Origin: Microcystis aeruginosa FD4
Lineage (GTDB): Bacteria > Cyanobacteriota > Cyanobacteriia > Cyanobacteriales > Microcystaceae
NCBI RefSeq assembly: GCF_009792235.1
Contig: NZ_CP046973.1
Span: forward strand, 682,001 to 746,000
DNA: 64,000 nt
Direction: 5' to 3'
Below the pieces are notes generated by a model that was not told the DNA's origin, did not search any database, and saw only the letters and a list, made by a program, of their open reading frames with translations. Position 1 is the first letter of the stretch, and the number at the start of each line of letters is the position of its first letter. Shown here piece after piece: positions 1-8,022 of this stretch. The position numbers and the translations under genes were made by a program.

Positions 1-565
1 TTTAGAGGACCTGACTTTTTTGTAGTATTGGGAACAACTAGAAACCAAAACCGGAAAAGTTGGGTAGTATGGCAGGAAGAGGGAAAATATCCTAATGTGA
101 TTATAGAAATCCTCTTTTGAAAGTACCGCTAAGACTGATAGGGAAGAAAAGAAAGAAATTTATCAAAATACATTTAGGACTCCTGATTATTTCTGGTTTG
201 ACCCCTATAGTTTAGAGTTTGAAGGATATACGTTAATTAGGGGAAAATATCAACCGATTGAACCCAATCAGCAAGGTTGGTTATGGAGTGAAGAATTGGG
301 CTTATATTTAGGGACCTACGCCGATAAATTGCGTTATTTTAGTCCTAGTGGTCAGTTAATCCCAACACCTGAGGAAGCCGCTCTTCTGGAGAAACAGGCC
401 AAAGAATCTGAACGTCAACAAAAAGAACTGGCTTTACAGCAACAAGAATACGAACGTCAGCAAAAAGAATCTGAACGTCAACAAAAAGAACTGGCTTTAC
501 AAAAAATTGAGCAATTAACGGCAAGATTAAGAGAATTAGGCATTAATCCCGATGAAACCTTGTAG
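1..565 (+). pseudogene. Uma2-family (DUF820) endonuclease, 5'-truncated by window edge and frameshifted
   Basis: Frame 1 from base 1 encodes RGPDFFVVLGTTRNQNRKSW and continues to about base 114, where it meets TGA at 118-120. One frame over, the protein resumes as STAKTDREEKKEIYQNTFRT, then PDYFWFDPYSLEFEGY and a C-terminal coiled region rich in Q/E/R with repeated ERQQKELALQ units, ending INPDETL at 563-565. The RGPDFFVV, VIIEIL and PDYFWFD motifs and the heptad-like tail are typical of cyanobacterial Uma2 (PD-(D/E)XK fold) proteins. The break around 112-120 is a single frameshift, so this copy is probably dead unless it is a sequencing error. The true start lies left of the window. Confidence 0.8.
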
Positions 566-740
566 GGACCAGACGGGAGGAACCACTCTTAACCACTCCA
601 AATCTTAATTCACACGCCACAATGATGCTTGTACAAACGCTTTCTTCGCCGACATCGACAATATGCTGGAAAACCTGACCTTGAGGATACTTGATCAAAT
701 TTGACAGGATGTTAGTATCAAGAAGATATTGATAGGTCAT
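543..740 (-). pseudogene. VapC-type PIN toxin, 3'-truncated
   Basis: This 65-codon reading frame starts MTYQYLLDTNILSNLI, a standard PIN N-terminus with the first catalytic Asp (LLDTNI). It then has CELRFGVVKSGS, which carries the conserved Glu. A full PIN toxin is about 130 residues; here the similarity stops after KSGSSRLV at about 580, where the sequence joins the 3' end of the Uma2 gene on the other strand. The last residues are junction sequence. It lies 9 bp downstream of the antitoxin-like gene at 750-989 on the same strand, as expected for a vapBC operon. The missing half should remove toxin activity. Confidence 0.7.
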
Positions 741-749
741 TGGGTGGTA

Positions 750-989
750 CTAAAATGTGATGTCATCAAGGGGAAGCAACCCTTCATCTATGTCAGGAAA
801 ATTGTCTGTAATGTCTGGCAAAGTAGTCAGCAAAGAAAGTAGAGAACCGGAAGAAATCGGCTCAATGATTAAGCGATGACCTTCTTTGCGTAACAAAACT
901 TCTGTGCTTGATAGGGCAAGTTCAGGAGGAATAGTTAAGACTTGCTCTTGTCCATTTGTTAGTAAAGAAACCTGACGCAAGTTTTGCAT
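750..989 (-). CDS. VapB-type (AbrB-like) antitoxin
   Basis: The 79-aa product starts MQNLRQVSLLTNGQEQVLTI. It has the swapped-hairpin pattern of AbrB/VapB antitoxins: a strand, then VLTIPPELALSSTEVLLRKEGHRLIIEP, then a short acidic C-terminal tail for toxin binding. It lies directly upstream of the truncated PIN gene with 9 bp between them, a toxin-antitoxin operon order. Because the toxin gene is broken, this antitoxin is probably an orphan that could still repress its own promoter. The family assignment rests on pattern and context only. Confidence 0.6.
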   Translation of the reverse strand: MQNLRQVSLLTNGQEQVLTIPPELALSSTEVLLRKEGHRLIIEPISSGSLLSLLTTLPDITDNFPDIDEGLLPLDDITF

Positions 990-1051
990 CTGTTGACCTC
1001 TTTGTTAATAATCGCCTTACTATTTTAACCTGAATATTGCTTGATATAAAT

Positions 1052-1146
1052 AGGACTTGCTGAAAAAGTACGGGCGAAGCATTCGGATAGGAAATCTACG
1101 GTTTCAGCGATGGGTTATGCCCGAATGCTTCGCCCCTACAGGACGC
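1052..1146 (+). repeat. MITE-1 (AGGGTTTGC family), partial copy
   Basis: It begins AGGACTTGCTGAAAAAGTAC and carries the family's inverted pair GGGCGAAGCATTCGG / CCGAATGCTTCGCCC, which can form a 15-bp stem, followed by CCCTACAGGACGC. It stops there, whereas other copies (24441, 24666, 42547, 57072) run on to about 215 bp. It abuts the remnant of an antitoxin gene at 1147-1206, so a deletion probably removed the rest of both. Confidence 0.75.
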
Positions 1147-1206
1147 TATGTTCTGTTGTAATCGTCGAAACTGCTCATCTGAGATATTAACAGTAATGGA
1201 AGCCAT
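1147..1206 (-). pseudogene. N-terminal remnant of a small antitoxin-like gene
   Basis: From ATG at 1206 the minus strand reads MASITVNISDEQFRRLQQNI, then runs into the MITE-1 fragment. The pattern of a short beta strand followed by a helix is common at the start of ribbon-helix-helix or Phd-like antitoxins in cyanobacteria. Only about 20 codons survive, so this is a relic. The assignment is tentative. Confidence 0.4.
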
Positions 1207-1216
1207 TAAAAATCTC

Positions 1217-1245
1217 AAAAAAAAATCGCCCCGCCCTTAGGCGGG
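1217..1245 (-). terminator. GC hairpin plus T-run after the kinase-FGE gene
   Basis: Read on the minus strand, CCCGCC-TAAG-GGCGGG is followed by GCGA and a run of T. The hairpin lies about 60 bases past the stop codon at 1306. It fits a Rho-independent terminator for the FGE gene. Targets of diversity-generating retroelements often also have a GC hairpin with a 4-base loop shortly downstream of the variable region, so a second role is possible. Confidence 0.65.
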
Positions 1246-1305
1246 AAAGAAAGAAAAAAAAGAAAAAAGTAAAAAAGGGTAAAAAGGGTAAAAAGAGTAA
1301 AAGGA

Positions 1306-1425
1306 TTACAGAGTCCTCCGGGCACCGCACACCACCCGAAAACTGCCGTCGTAGAGGCCGCGGCGGAAGTCGTGGAGTAACGGTAAGCGGAACGGCAGTC
1401 ATTCGGAAAGTCGTACCAAGAACCG
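1306..1425 (-). other. Candidate diversity-generating retroelement variable region (VR)
   Basis: Downstream of RGGSW the codons are TAC GAC TTT, CCG, AAT GAC, TGC CGT TCC GCT TAC CGT TAC, then, after the frameshift, CAC GAC TTC CGC CGC GGC CTC TAC GAC GGC AGT, then the fixed TTT CGG GTG GTG TGC. Nearly all variable positions are NNC, as expected if AAC codons in a template were adenine-mutagenised. The C-type-lectin/FGE fold with a terminal FRVVC motif is a known DGR target class. The template repeat and reverse transcriptase were not found in the window. This is inferred from codon pattern. Confidence 0.6.
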
Positions 1426-2471
1426 CCCCGCAGACATTTTAGAGGCGGAGAATGATTATCATTGTCAATCCACGCCGAGCCATCCTCCGGCGCATTCTTA
1501 TAACTATCATGCCAATCGTCTTCGCACCACTCCCAAACATTGCCACTCATGTCATACAGTCCCCAAGCATTGGGCTTTTTCTGTCCTACGGGATGAGTTT
1601 TACCACCAGAATTTCCGTCATACCAAGCGTAATCTCCTAACTGATTAGCATCATCACCAAAATAATAGCGAGTGGTTGTCCCAGCACGACAAGCATACTC
1701 CCATTCCGCTTCTGTGGGTAGGCGATAGGTTTTCCCGGTTATTTGACTCAATTTCTCACAAAAGGCTTTAGCATCGTTCCAACTAACCTTTTCTACCGGA
1801 TTTTGGGGATTATTTTTAAAGTGAGAGGGATTGTTTCCCATTACTGCTTGATATTGTGCTTGAGTAATGGGATATTTGCCAATGGCAAAACTGTTGACTT
1901 TGACTTGGTGTGGAGGCTTTTCAGAATTACTTTCAGCAGAACCCATGAGAAATTTACCTGCTGGTAAGCTTACCATCTCTAGTCTTATCCCATTGGCTAG
2001 TTTTTCGGTAAATGGAGTAGGTGAAGCAATTGGGGGTATTGGTGACACAGGCATCCTGACTGCTGCTTGTTGAACAGGTTGTAAAGCATTTAAAACCTGT
2101 TGTGCCGTCCATCTTTGTTTTCTATCTTTTTGCAAACACCCTTCAATAATTGGTTTAAACTCTTTCGGTAAACTAGGGATTTGTAGCTCACAATTCATCA
2201 CCTTTGCCATTAATTGGTGAATATCATTATTAAACTTATAGGGAAGTTGATTAGTCGTCATTTCGATTAACATAATACCCAATGACCACAGATCCCAAGC
2301 TGGTGAAATATCACCTTTAAAGGCTTCGGGAGGCATATAAATAATTGTCCCGCTATTATGTACTGTTTGAGTGTGGCTTTTGTTATTTAAAGTTCTAATT
2401 AAGCCAAAATCTGCTAACTTGTATTGTTGATTAACCCTCAGGATATTACCCGGTTTTAAATCTCGATGGAC
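1306..2471 (-). pseudogene. C-terminal half of Ser/Thr kinase-FGE fusion protein (split gene)
   Basis: Reading from 2471 downward gives VHRDLKPGNILRVNQQYKLA then DFG, i.e. the kinase catalytic loop and metal-binding motif. Next come MPPEAF, DLWSLGIMLIEM and the end of the kinase lobe. A Pro-rich linker leads into an FGE/SUMF1 domain: LEMVSLPAGKFLMGS, KYPITQAQYQAVMG, YRLPTEAEWEYACRAG, NAWGLYDMSGNVWEWCEDDW, LRGGSWY. A 1-base frameshift near 1378 breaks the reading frame just before the end. In the shifted frame it finishes HDFRRGLYDGSFRVVCGARR then TL and stop at 1306-1308. The N-terminal kinase half is at 51220-51631 on the plus strand. Rejoined, the protein would be about 520 aa. Confidence 0.85.
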
Positions 2472-4003
2472 CAGGGTAATCGCATGTTGATAGAGTTCTC
2501 AAATTCCGAGGAGTTAGGTCTAAAATTCGATGGGCAACTCAGGCTTTGACCTGCACAAGGCGACCGAATCTCTGGTTTTGCCAGTCATTATGGCCTAACA
2601 AACCCCGAACTGAGCTTATCTACTCAGTTCCTTAAATTCCCAAAACTCCTGATCAACTGCAAGATTAACATCTACCTCCCCTCTCTGTCAACGGCACTGG
2701 CGGCTAAGATTTTCACCATGAAATCATTGTTCATGCCTGCCTTATACCGTTTCATCTTTAGGCTCATTTTTGAGGGTTCTCGCTTTAACAGATTCACACT
2801 TAAACGGCGCAACAGACCTAGGTTTTCCGCTCCATAGCCTAGACGAATCCGACTGGCATCTTCATTAAAGGTAACATCGAGTACCCAATGGAGACTATTT
2901 TCGATACTCCAATGTCCGCGAATCACCTCGGCCTGTTTTTGGGCATCGGCTGCTAAACTACTGATGAAGAAGCGAATTTCTGTCGTAGTTTTATTCCATA
3001 ATTGGCGGACACTGCGAACCATGACTAGGGTGGTTAGGCCAGGCCAGAGACTCTGCCGATGCAGGGGCGGTAATTGAGACACTGGCACTACCCAAATTTG
3101 ACGGGTTTCGAGCCGGTGATGCCCCGACTCCACCTTTTCGTGGTAGCTGTATTCAATCCCTTGCCAATCCCCGGCTATAGCTTGGTCAAACCAGCCTTCT
3201 ACTTGTTGAAAGAGCTTGCCCTGATTGCCTTTGAGGGCTAAGACGTAATCTCCAGCCCCAGACTTGATTTGTTGGGCAATTTCAGTCTGGGTTCCCATGG
3301 CATCCAAGGTGACTATCGCTCCCTTGAGATTGAGCAATTGCAGCAGGTGCGGCACGGCGGTAATTTCATTGGATTTACTGTCCACTTTTTCTTGGGCTAA
3401 GACTAACCCATGTTCGCTACTCCAAGCACTGACGGTGTGCAAAGCTTTCAGCTTTTCCTCTCGGTCATAAGAATTTCTGGCCGTTTTCCCATCTATGTGG
3501 ATTAGTTCTATGTTCAATTTCTCGGTGATTTCCTCTATCCAAGCGAGGAATCCTGACTGTAATTGCTTGGGTTCTAGCATCCCTAGCACTCTGCCAAAGG
3601 TATCGTGGGAAGGTATGCCATTCGGTAGGTCTAAAAATGTTTCCAACCAAGATTGCTTGGCTTGTCCGTAGGCTTCTATGGCGACAAACCCATCGGCACC
3701 AGCTAATACCGCCAAGATAGCTATGGTAATTATCGATACTAGGCTATGATTGCGCCCCCTGTCCGCTCTCGGGTCTTCTAGATGCTGAAAATGTTTCAAG
3801 ACACTGTTTCTTAAGAGCTTTGCCTCTCGCTCTTGCTTGGGGTTTAAAACTAGGAGACCAAAACCGGATGCCATGCTCAACTGCTACACCATGTAACTTT
3901 TTGCTTCCTCTCAGATTAACTCCTCTCAGTTCGCCCTGCTAGGCACGACATTCAGTCACCTCTGTCTGTTACATTTTATCCAAAACGACGTGCGATTACC
4001 CTG
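2472..4003 (-). mobile_element. ISAs1-family insertion sequence, copy A (complete)
   Basis: Both ends carry CAGGGTAATCGCA(T/C)G in inverted orientation: 2472 onward on plus, and ending at 4003 as CGATTACCCTG. Length is 1532 bp with one transposase on the minus strand. The left flank (2462-2471) is CTCGATGGAC, the complement of GTCCATCGAG. The right flank (CTGCATCTCC) does not match it, but the same GTCCATCGAG stands beside the other ISAs1 copy at 51622-51631. The two copies therefore appear to have exchanged flanks by recombination. Confidence 0.9.
2672..3874 (-). CDS. ISAs1-family (H-repeat type) transposase
   Basis: The intact product of about 400 aa starts MASGFGLLVLNPKQEREAKL (an upstream TTG at 3880 could add two residues). 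It has the family's N-terminal LKHFQHLEDPRADRGRNHSL block, then ELIHIDGKTARNSYD, IVTLDAMGTQTEIAQQI, DYVLALKGNQ and RGHWSIENSLHWVLDVTFNE, which holds the DDE-type acidic residues. It cuts and pastes its own IS. It is almost identical to the broken copy at 51755-52712, so the two moved recently. It looks functional. Confidence 0.92.
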   Translation of the reverse strand: MASGFGLLVLNPKQEREAKLLRNSVLKHFQHLEDPRADRGRNHSLVSIITIAILAVLAGADGFVAIEAYGQAKQSWLETFLDLPNGIPSHDTFGRVLGMLEPKQLQSGFLAWIEEITEKLNIELIHIDGKTARNSYDREEKLKALHTVSAWSSEHGLVLAQEKVDSKSNEITAVPHLLQLLNLKGAIVTLDAMGTQTEIAQQIKSGAGDYVLALKGNQGKLFQQVEGWFDQAIAGDWQGIEYSYHEKVESGHHRLETRQIWVVPVSQLPPLHRQSLWPGLTTLVMVRSVRQLWNKTTTEIRFFISSLAADAQKQAEVIRGHWSIENSLHWVLDVTFNEDASRIRLGYGAENLGLLRRLSVNLLKREPSKMSLKMKRYKAGMNNDFMVKILAASAVDREGR

Positions 4004-4224
4004 CTGCATCTCCCCACCACCAGCCAGGTTCTTCTGTTGGGTTCCAGTTTTAGGATAAACCTCGAAAATGTGATGCTCCCCCCAAATAGACATTTGCCTC
4101 GTTTAAGGTTAGACTGAGCTTAAGTGGGAATATTTGTCTTTGCTTATGTAAGTCGGGACTAATAAAGCCGCTGCTATCTATATTTGTATAGTTTTTTTAT
4201 TTCAATCTAACAGGAGTTTAACTT

Positions 4225-4641
4225 ATGAGTCAGATAGCTATCGATAAAATTTACGAGACAGATTTCTATCAATGGACAATGAAACAAGCCCAAGCATTAA
4301 AAGAACAAAATGTCCAAGAATTGGACTGGGAAAACCTGATTGAGGAGATCGAAGCCTTGGGACGTAGTGATTATCAAGCAGTGGTCTCCTTACTAACTCG
4401 AATTATGCAACACCGTCTGAAGATTGATTACGCTAATAAGCCTGAGTGTAATCGCCATTGGCAAGCCGAAATCAAAGCTTTCTCTAACACTCTTAAGCGT
4501 CGCTACAGTCCATCGATGAAGCCTAAGCTAGAAGTAGAATGGCAAGGGATCTATTCGGATGCAGTTGACCTGTATTTGATTGACTATCCCCCTTCTAACA
4601 TCCCTGAAACCTGTCCTTATCATTTTAATGATTTATTTTGA
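4225..4641 (+). CDS. DUF29 family protein
   Basis: The 138-aa protein starts at ATG 4225 behind CAGGAGT. It contains the DUF29 pattern: DFYQWTMKQAQALKEQ, ELDWENLIEEIEALGRSDY, LLTRIMQHRLKIDY, and a C-terminal IPETCPYHFNDLF close to the usual end. DUF29 proteins are widespread and multi-copy in cyanobacteria and have no established biochemical role. It stands alone between IS copy A and a membrane protein gene, and full length suggests it is intact. Confidence 0.85.
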   Translation: MSQIAIDKIYETDFYQWTMKQAQALKEQNVQELDWENLIEEIEALGRSDYQAVVSLLTRIMQHRLKIDYANKPECNRHWQAEIKAFSNTLKRRYSPSMKPKLEVEWQGIYSDAVDLYLIDYPPSNIPETCPYHFNDLF

Positions 4642-4970
4642 TGCCAGAAACTCACCTTGATTTCTTAAAACTTAGGCACTTCCACAGGCTAGAAGCCTGT
4701 TCCACACAGGTTATATTTACCTCGTTTACCTCGTTCCCAAGTTCTACCTGGGAACGCCATTTTCAGGTTTACCTGAAGAATGATATATAGCGGTTCTCGC
4801 ATCTGTGCGGCACACTTAAACCTTTGCTGATTAAGCTGTTCATGATCGGGAATGTACCTCGTGTGAATCAGAAACGCTATATATGAATAAGGCAAAGCCT
4901 AAATCCTCTGGTTCCAAGGCAGAGCTTTGGAACCAGAATACACAGGTTATATTAGAAGTCTGTTTCACCA
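4642..4970. other. Intergenic stretch with a short TIR element
   Basis: Between the DUF29 and DUF1345 genes there is no coding signal. Bases 4784-4883 start TATATAGCGGTTCTCGC and end in the imperfect complement AGAAACGCTATATA, so this is a roughly 100-bp MITE-like element with TA-type ends. It resembles, but is not identical to, the 98-bp element at 24340 and 42226. The rest holds short direct repeats such as TACCTCGTT. Confidence 0.5.
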
Positions 4971-5645
4971 TTAAATGAGATTAGAAATTATGTTTACCGC
5001 TAAACCGATGACTACTGCTACTAAGATAAAAGAGAGGATGGAATGAAAGAGTGTCATGCGCCGCATCGCAACACTTTCAATGGATACGTCCGATGTTTGG
5101 TAACACATAGCGATAGTAAAAGAGTAATACATAAAATCCCAATAATCCACCAGTTCTTGATTGGGAAAGTCCAAACCTTTGCGGTAAGCGGATGAATCTT
5201 CTGCGGATAGTTCATCGTAGTAGAGTCTGGCATAATACAGAGCAAAAAAAGTATGTACCAGAGTCCAGGACAAAAAGATCGCTAATAGGGATAATCCCAT
5301 GTGCAAATTCGTCAACAAGGGAGTCCATTGCTTCGAGTTGTTGAGCAATAAAGAAAGAGCAATTAACCCCATACCAGAAAATAGCAGCACAGCAAATAAA
5401 GTGCTAATACCCTTGGGTTCCTGCTGTTGAGACAAGCGAAAGGTATCTTCCGCAGTCGCTTTGGACATTTGCACTGCTAAAACACTCAAATAACTTAGTA
5501 TCGCTAGATCGTAAGCCAAGAGAAACCGCAATTCCTGGTAAAATTCTCCCGTGATTAAATAAACGAAAATTGCCACTGTCAGCGTGAAGAGAAACCGGTT
5601 GATGGGAGAAGTCAGCCGAAAAATCATTTTTTGCTTGGCGGTCAT
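4971..5645 (-). CDS. DUF1345 membrane protein
   Basis: The product is a 224-aa integral membrane protein with about five hydrophobic segments: near residues 15-32, 38-57, 82-101, 115-138 and 200-222. The block DYWDFMYYSFTIAMCYQTSD is the hallmark of the DUF1345 family, in which a Y-S-F/T-I-G-like motif follows a YFSF segment. Function is unknown; family members are predicted inner-membrane proteins. It starts ATG with MTAKQKMIFR and ends close to a repeat-rich spacer. No operon partner is visible. Confidence 0.8.
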   Translation of the reverse strand: MTAKQKMIFRLTSPINRFLFTLTVAIFVYLITGEFYQELRFLLAYDLAILSYLSVLAVQMSKATAEDTFRLSQQQEPKGISTLFAVLLFSGMGLIALSLLLNNSKQWTPLLTNLHMGLSLLAIFLSWTLVHTFFALYYARLYYDELSAEDSSAYRKGLDFPNQELVDYWDFMYYSFTIAMCYQTSDVSIESVAMRRMTLFHSILSFILVAVVIGLAVNIISNLI

Positions 5646-5867
5646 TTTTAAGAGCCTTGATTTTCACAGATCTGGTTTAGGTGAAACGGTATGGGTTTCT
5701 CAGGACAGCCTAGCAGTCAATTCTCAGGTGAGGGCAGACAACTGGCCCCTCTCTTCCCCTCAGGTAAAAATTCTCGATCGAATTGGCAATTTATACCTGG
5801 ACTTCCCCGTTGACAAAAAGCCATAACCTGTGCTGTAGAAGGGATTAAGAGAATTTCCAGCGCCCCG

Positions 5868-6061
5868 TTACTGGGTACAAATCAGGGAAAATCCCAATAA
5901 ATCTAACGCTTTTTGTTGCAGTTGGGTCGGTCGAGTTATCTTAGAAAAACGATAACTTCCCTCCCTAATCATACATTCCACTGTATTCAAGCAAATTGTC
6001 CCCACGTCTTCCAACAAAGTCCGAAAACTATGCACAGGGAGATTCTCTTGATTCCGTTTTT
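5868..6061 (-). pseudogene. C-terminal remnant of a transposase
   Basis: On the minus strand the frame reads LPVHSFRTLLEDVGTICLNT followed by YRFSKITRPTQLQQKALDLL and a stop at 5868. This resembles the C-terminal tail of DDE transposases in which a TLLEDVGTICLN block is followed by a Q-x-KAxDLLG end. The frame runs straight into the left end of the IS1-type element at 6062, so that IS probably landed in this older transposase gene. The upstream part was not found to the right. Confidence 0.5.
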
Positions 6062-6099
6062 GGCGTTGCATAATAGAGATATGAATGGAGGAAATCAAA

Positions 6100-7016
6100 A
6101 TGCAATGCCCTGAATGTGAATCTACCCATATCCGTAAAAATGGCATCAATAAACAAGGTAAACAAAATCATATTTGCGTCACCTGTAGTCGTCAATTTAT
6201 TGATAGCTATGAAAAACAGAAAGGCTATGACGAAGAAACGAAGCGAGAATGCCTAACTGCCTATGTTAAAGGGATGGGATTTCGAGGTATAGAACGGTTG
6301 AAGGGAGTTCATCATACAACGATAATTAATTGGGTAAAATCTGTGGGAAATTTATTGCCAGTCGCCTATGACCCGGAAACAATTCCTGAAGTAGGGGAAC
6401 TAGATGAATTGGAAACCTTTGTTGGCTCAAAAAAAAACAAAATCTGGGTGTGGACAGCCGTCGACCACTTTAAAAAAGGAATTTTAGGTTGGGTAATCCC
6501 CAGACCATAGTAGCGAAACGTTTCGCCCCTTATGGGAATTAGTTAAGTCTTGGGGATGCTATTTTTATGTGAGTGATGGATGGTCAGTTTATCCATGTTT
6601 TATAGCAGAGGGCGACCATATAGTTAGGGTATGCGGCAAAAAGTTTCTCGTGGGGGTAGGGTGTGGGGTGTGGGGTGTAGGGTGTAGGGTTTTACCAATT
6701 TTCATCTGGTCAATTACCTAATTTTCAGAGAAAAAGTCCCTGAATTTTCCCCCCGATCCCCGCAATGGCTGGCACTTTTTGAGGGTAAAAAAGTCGAAAA
6801 GTCCTATCCAACAAGGTTTTTAGATTTATTCAGCAGACCCTAGTTAGTAAGACTTATATGACCAGAGTAGAGGGTGAGAACACAGGTTTAAGACATTATC
6901 TAGCCCGATTGCATCGCCAAACACTCTGCTATTCTAAGTCTAGAGAAATGTTAGGATACTCTATTCGTTTATTAATTCATTATCTGAAGTTTCAAGAAGT
7001 GCCTATTCCTTACTGA
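6100..7016 (+). pseudogene. IS1-family transposase, frameshifted and MITE-interrupted
   Basis: It starts MQCPECESTHIRKNGINKQG with the zinc-binding CPEC...CVTC pair, then a helix-turn-helix region (GFRGIERLKGVHHTTIINWV) and the DDE core start (ELDELETFVGSKKNKIWVWT, then AVDH). Near 6497 the frame shifts. It continues DHSSETFRPLWELVKSWGCY and YVSDGWSVYP up to EGDHIV. The 216-bp MITE sits there; afterwards SKTYMTRVEGENTGLRHYLA and the end LKFQEVPIPY at 7014 complete the protein. IS1 elements often use a programmed frameshift, but the MITE alone is enough to kill this copy. Confidence 0.85.
6626..6841 (-). repeat. MITE-3 inserted in the IS1 transposase
   Basis: The 216-bp element has ends AGGGTATGC and GCAGACCCT in inverted repeat. 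It is flanked by a perfect 4-bp duplication AGTT (6622-6625 and 6842-6845). Removing the element and one AGTT restores the transposase codons ATA GTT AGT AAG. It contains GTGTGGGGTGTAGGG-type short repeats. The same element in the opposite orientation lies at 42327-42542. Confidence 0.9.
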
Positions 7017-7288
7017 TTCATAGCTTGATTCAGCAACGCCGAATCTTCTTTTGTGGTATTTTTAAAAACTAGACTCAAACTAACTTTTGGATACGATGCA
7101 CAGTTGCCATTCATACCTTGATTCAGCAACGCCTACTTTTTCTGTAGTATCTGTGAAGGTCATCTTGATCGGTGTTGGTTGGTATATGCTTGACACTGGC
7201 ATAAACGGCGTTTTATTGTCAGGAGGGAAGACGGGGAATCAACCCGGAACTCGTGTCTGCAAGCAAGCTATTCTGTCCCTTGTCAAGA

Positions 7289-7621
7289 TTAATGGCAGAC
7301 TCCAGTATAGTTGGCATTGCCGTGCTGAAGTTTAAAGACGCGATAATTGTTGTCTAAACTAAAGCTTAGAGGAGTACCAGCTTGACTCTTGCCTTTAAAG
7401 GTATTATTGCCCTGATAGGTTGTTAGAGCAAGTCCCACGGGTTGCATTTCTGGGGGAGTGGCCGCTCCAAAGGCATCAATCGTGATAGATTGATGTTCTT
7501 TGTCGATAACCACCACGTCTCCTTCGGCAATGTCCGTCACTGATTCCACTATCGTTACGGCAATGGGCCGTTTTCTCTGGATCGATGCGTCATCAATGAC
7601 AGAGGTATAGACCTCTTGCAT
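7289..7621 (-). CDS. Hypothetical protein, 110 aa
   Basis: The frame starts MQEVYTSVIDDASIQRKRPI and ends NYRVFKLQHGNANYTGVCH. The sequence predicts mostly beta strands, with no signal peptide, membrane segment or recognised motif. Composition and codon use look like real coding sequence. It lies alone between a mobile region and the MnmD-like gene. The end borders IS debris, so the C-terminus may be shortened. I do not recognise the family. Confidence 0.5.
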   Translation of the reverse strand: MQEVYTSVIDDASIQRKRPIAVTIVESVTDIAEGDVVVIDKEHQSITIDAFGAATPPEMQPVGLALTTYQGNNTFKGKSQAGTPLSFSLDNNYRVFKLQHGNANYTGVCH

Positions 7622-8022
7622 AATTTTTTTATGGTGCAGTGGAGGGTTTTGCTTTTTTCTCTATTTTTAGATTGAATTCGAAAAAAGAATAAATGTGGTT
7701 CTTCGTTACTTGTTATGGTTCGATAGGGTGGACTAAATCGACTAAATCCTTATCTGGCAAGAGATTTAATTGATTAGTTCGTTTTAGAGCGAAAACAATT
7801 GACAAAAATCGCCAAATGTCTTTCTACTTAGGGTGATAAGCAAACCTTATCTATCGGAGGGCGCAGGTTCCTTGCGCCCCTACAGTAACGGATTTTGTCC
7901 ACAATTTAGGGGCGAACTGCGTTCGCCCAAAAGGTACATTATCAAAGCGCAAGTCCCTAAGTGCATGATTGTCTGTCCTAACTGAGAAGTTAATTTTGTC
8001 CTATTACTTAAGTACATTAATC
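7622..8022. other. Intergenic stretch with hairpin repeats
   Basis: No coding signal was seen. It includes GGGCGCAGGTTCCTTGCGCCC at about 7859-7879, which forms a GC-rich hairpin, and AGGGGCGAACTGCGTTCGCCC at about 7909-7929, a second hairpin. These phrases resemble the GGGCG...CGCCCCTACAG palindromes scattered through the window. Confidence 0.4.

Larger units (their letters stand above)
6062..7041 (+). mobile_element. IS1-family element interrupted by a MITE
   Basis: The left end GGCGTTGCATAATAGAGATA (6062) pairs with the inverted right end TTGATTCAGCAACGCC at about 7026-7041; both are flanked internally by ATATGAAT/ATTCATAG. The element holds one broken IS1-type transposase gene and a 216-bp MITE. 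A second copy of the right-end sequence (CTTGATTCAGCAACGCC) occurs at about 7116-7132, so a further IS1 end was left beside it. No clear 8-9 bp target duplication was seen. Confidence 0.75.

Noticed and set aside
1187..1402. Separate small gene in the alternative frame near the FGE end
   Set aside because: It is a shadow frame of the variable region and the A/T-run; the shifted FGE frame explains the conserved codons.
5584..5826. 80-aa plus-strand frame opposite the DUF1345 gene start
   Set aside because: Mostly antisense to the membrane protein; no motif or ribosome site.
7087..7335. 82-aa open frame beginning MDTMHSCHSYL
   Set aside because: It runs through IS1-end repeats and has no protein-like pattern.
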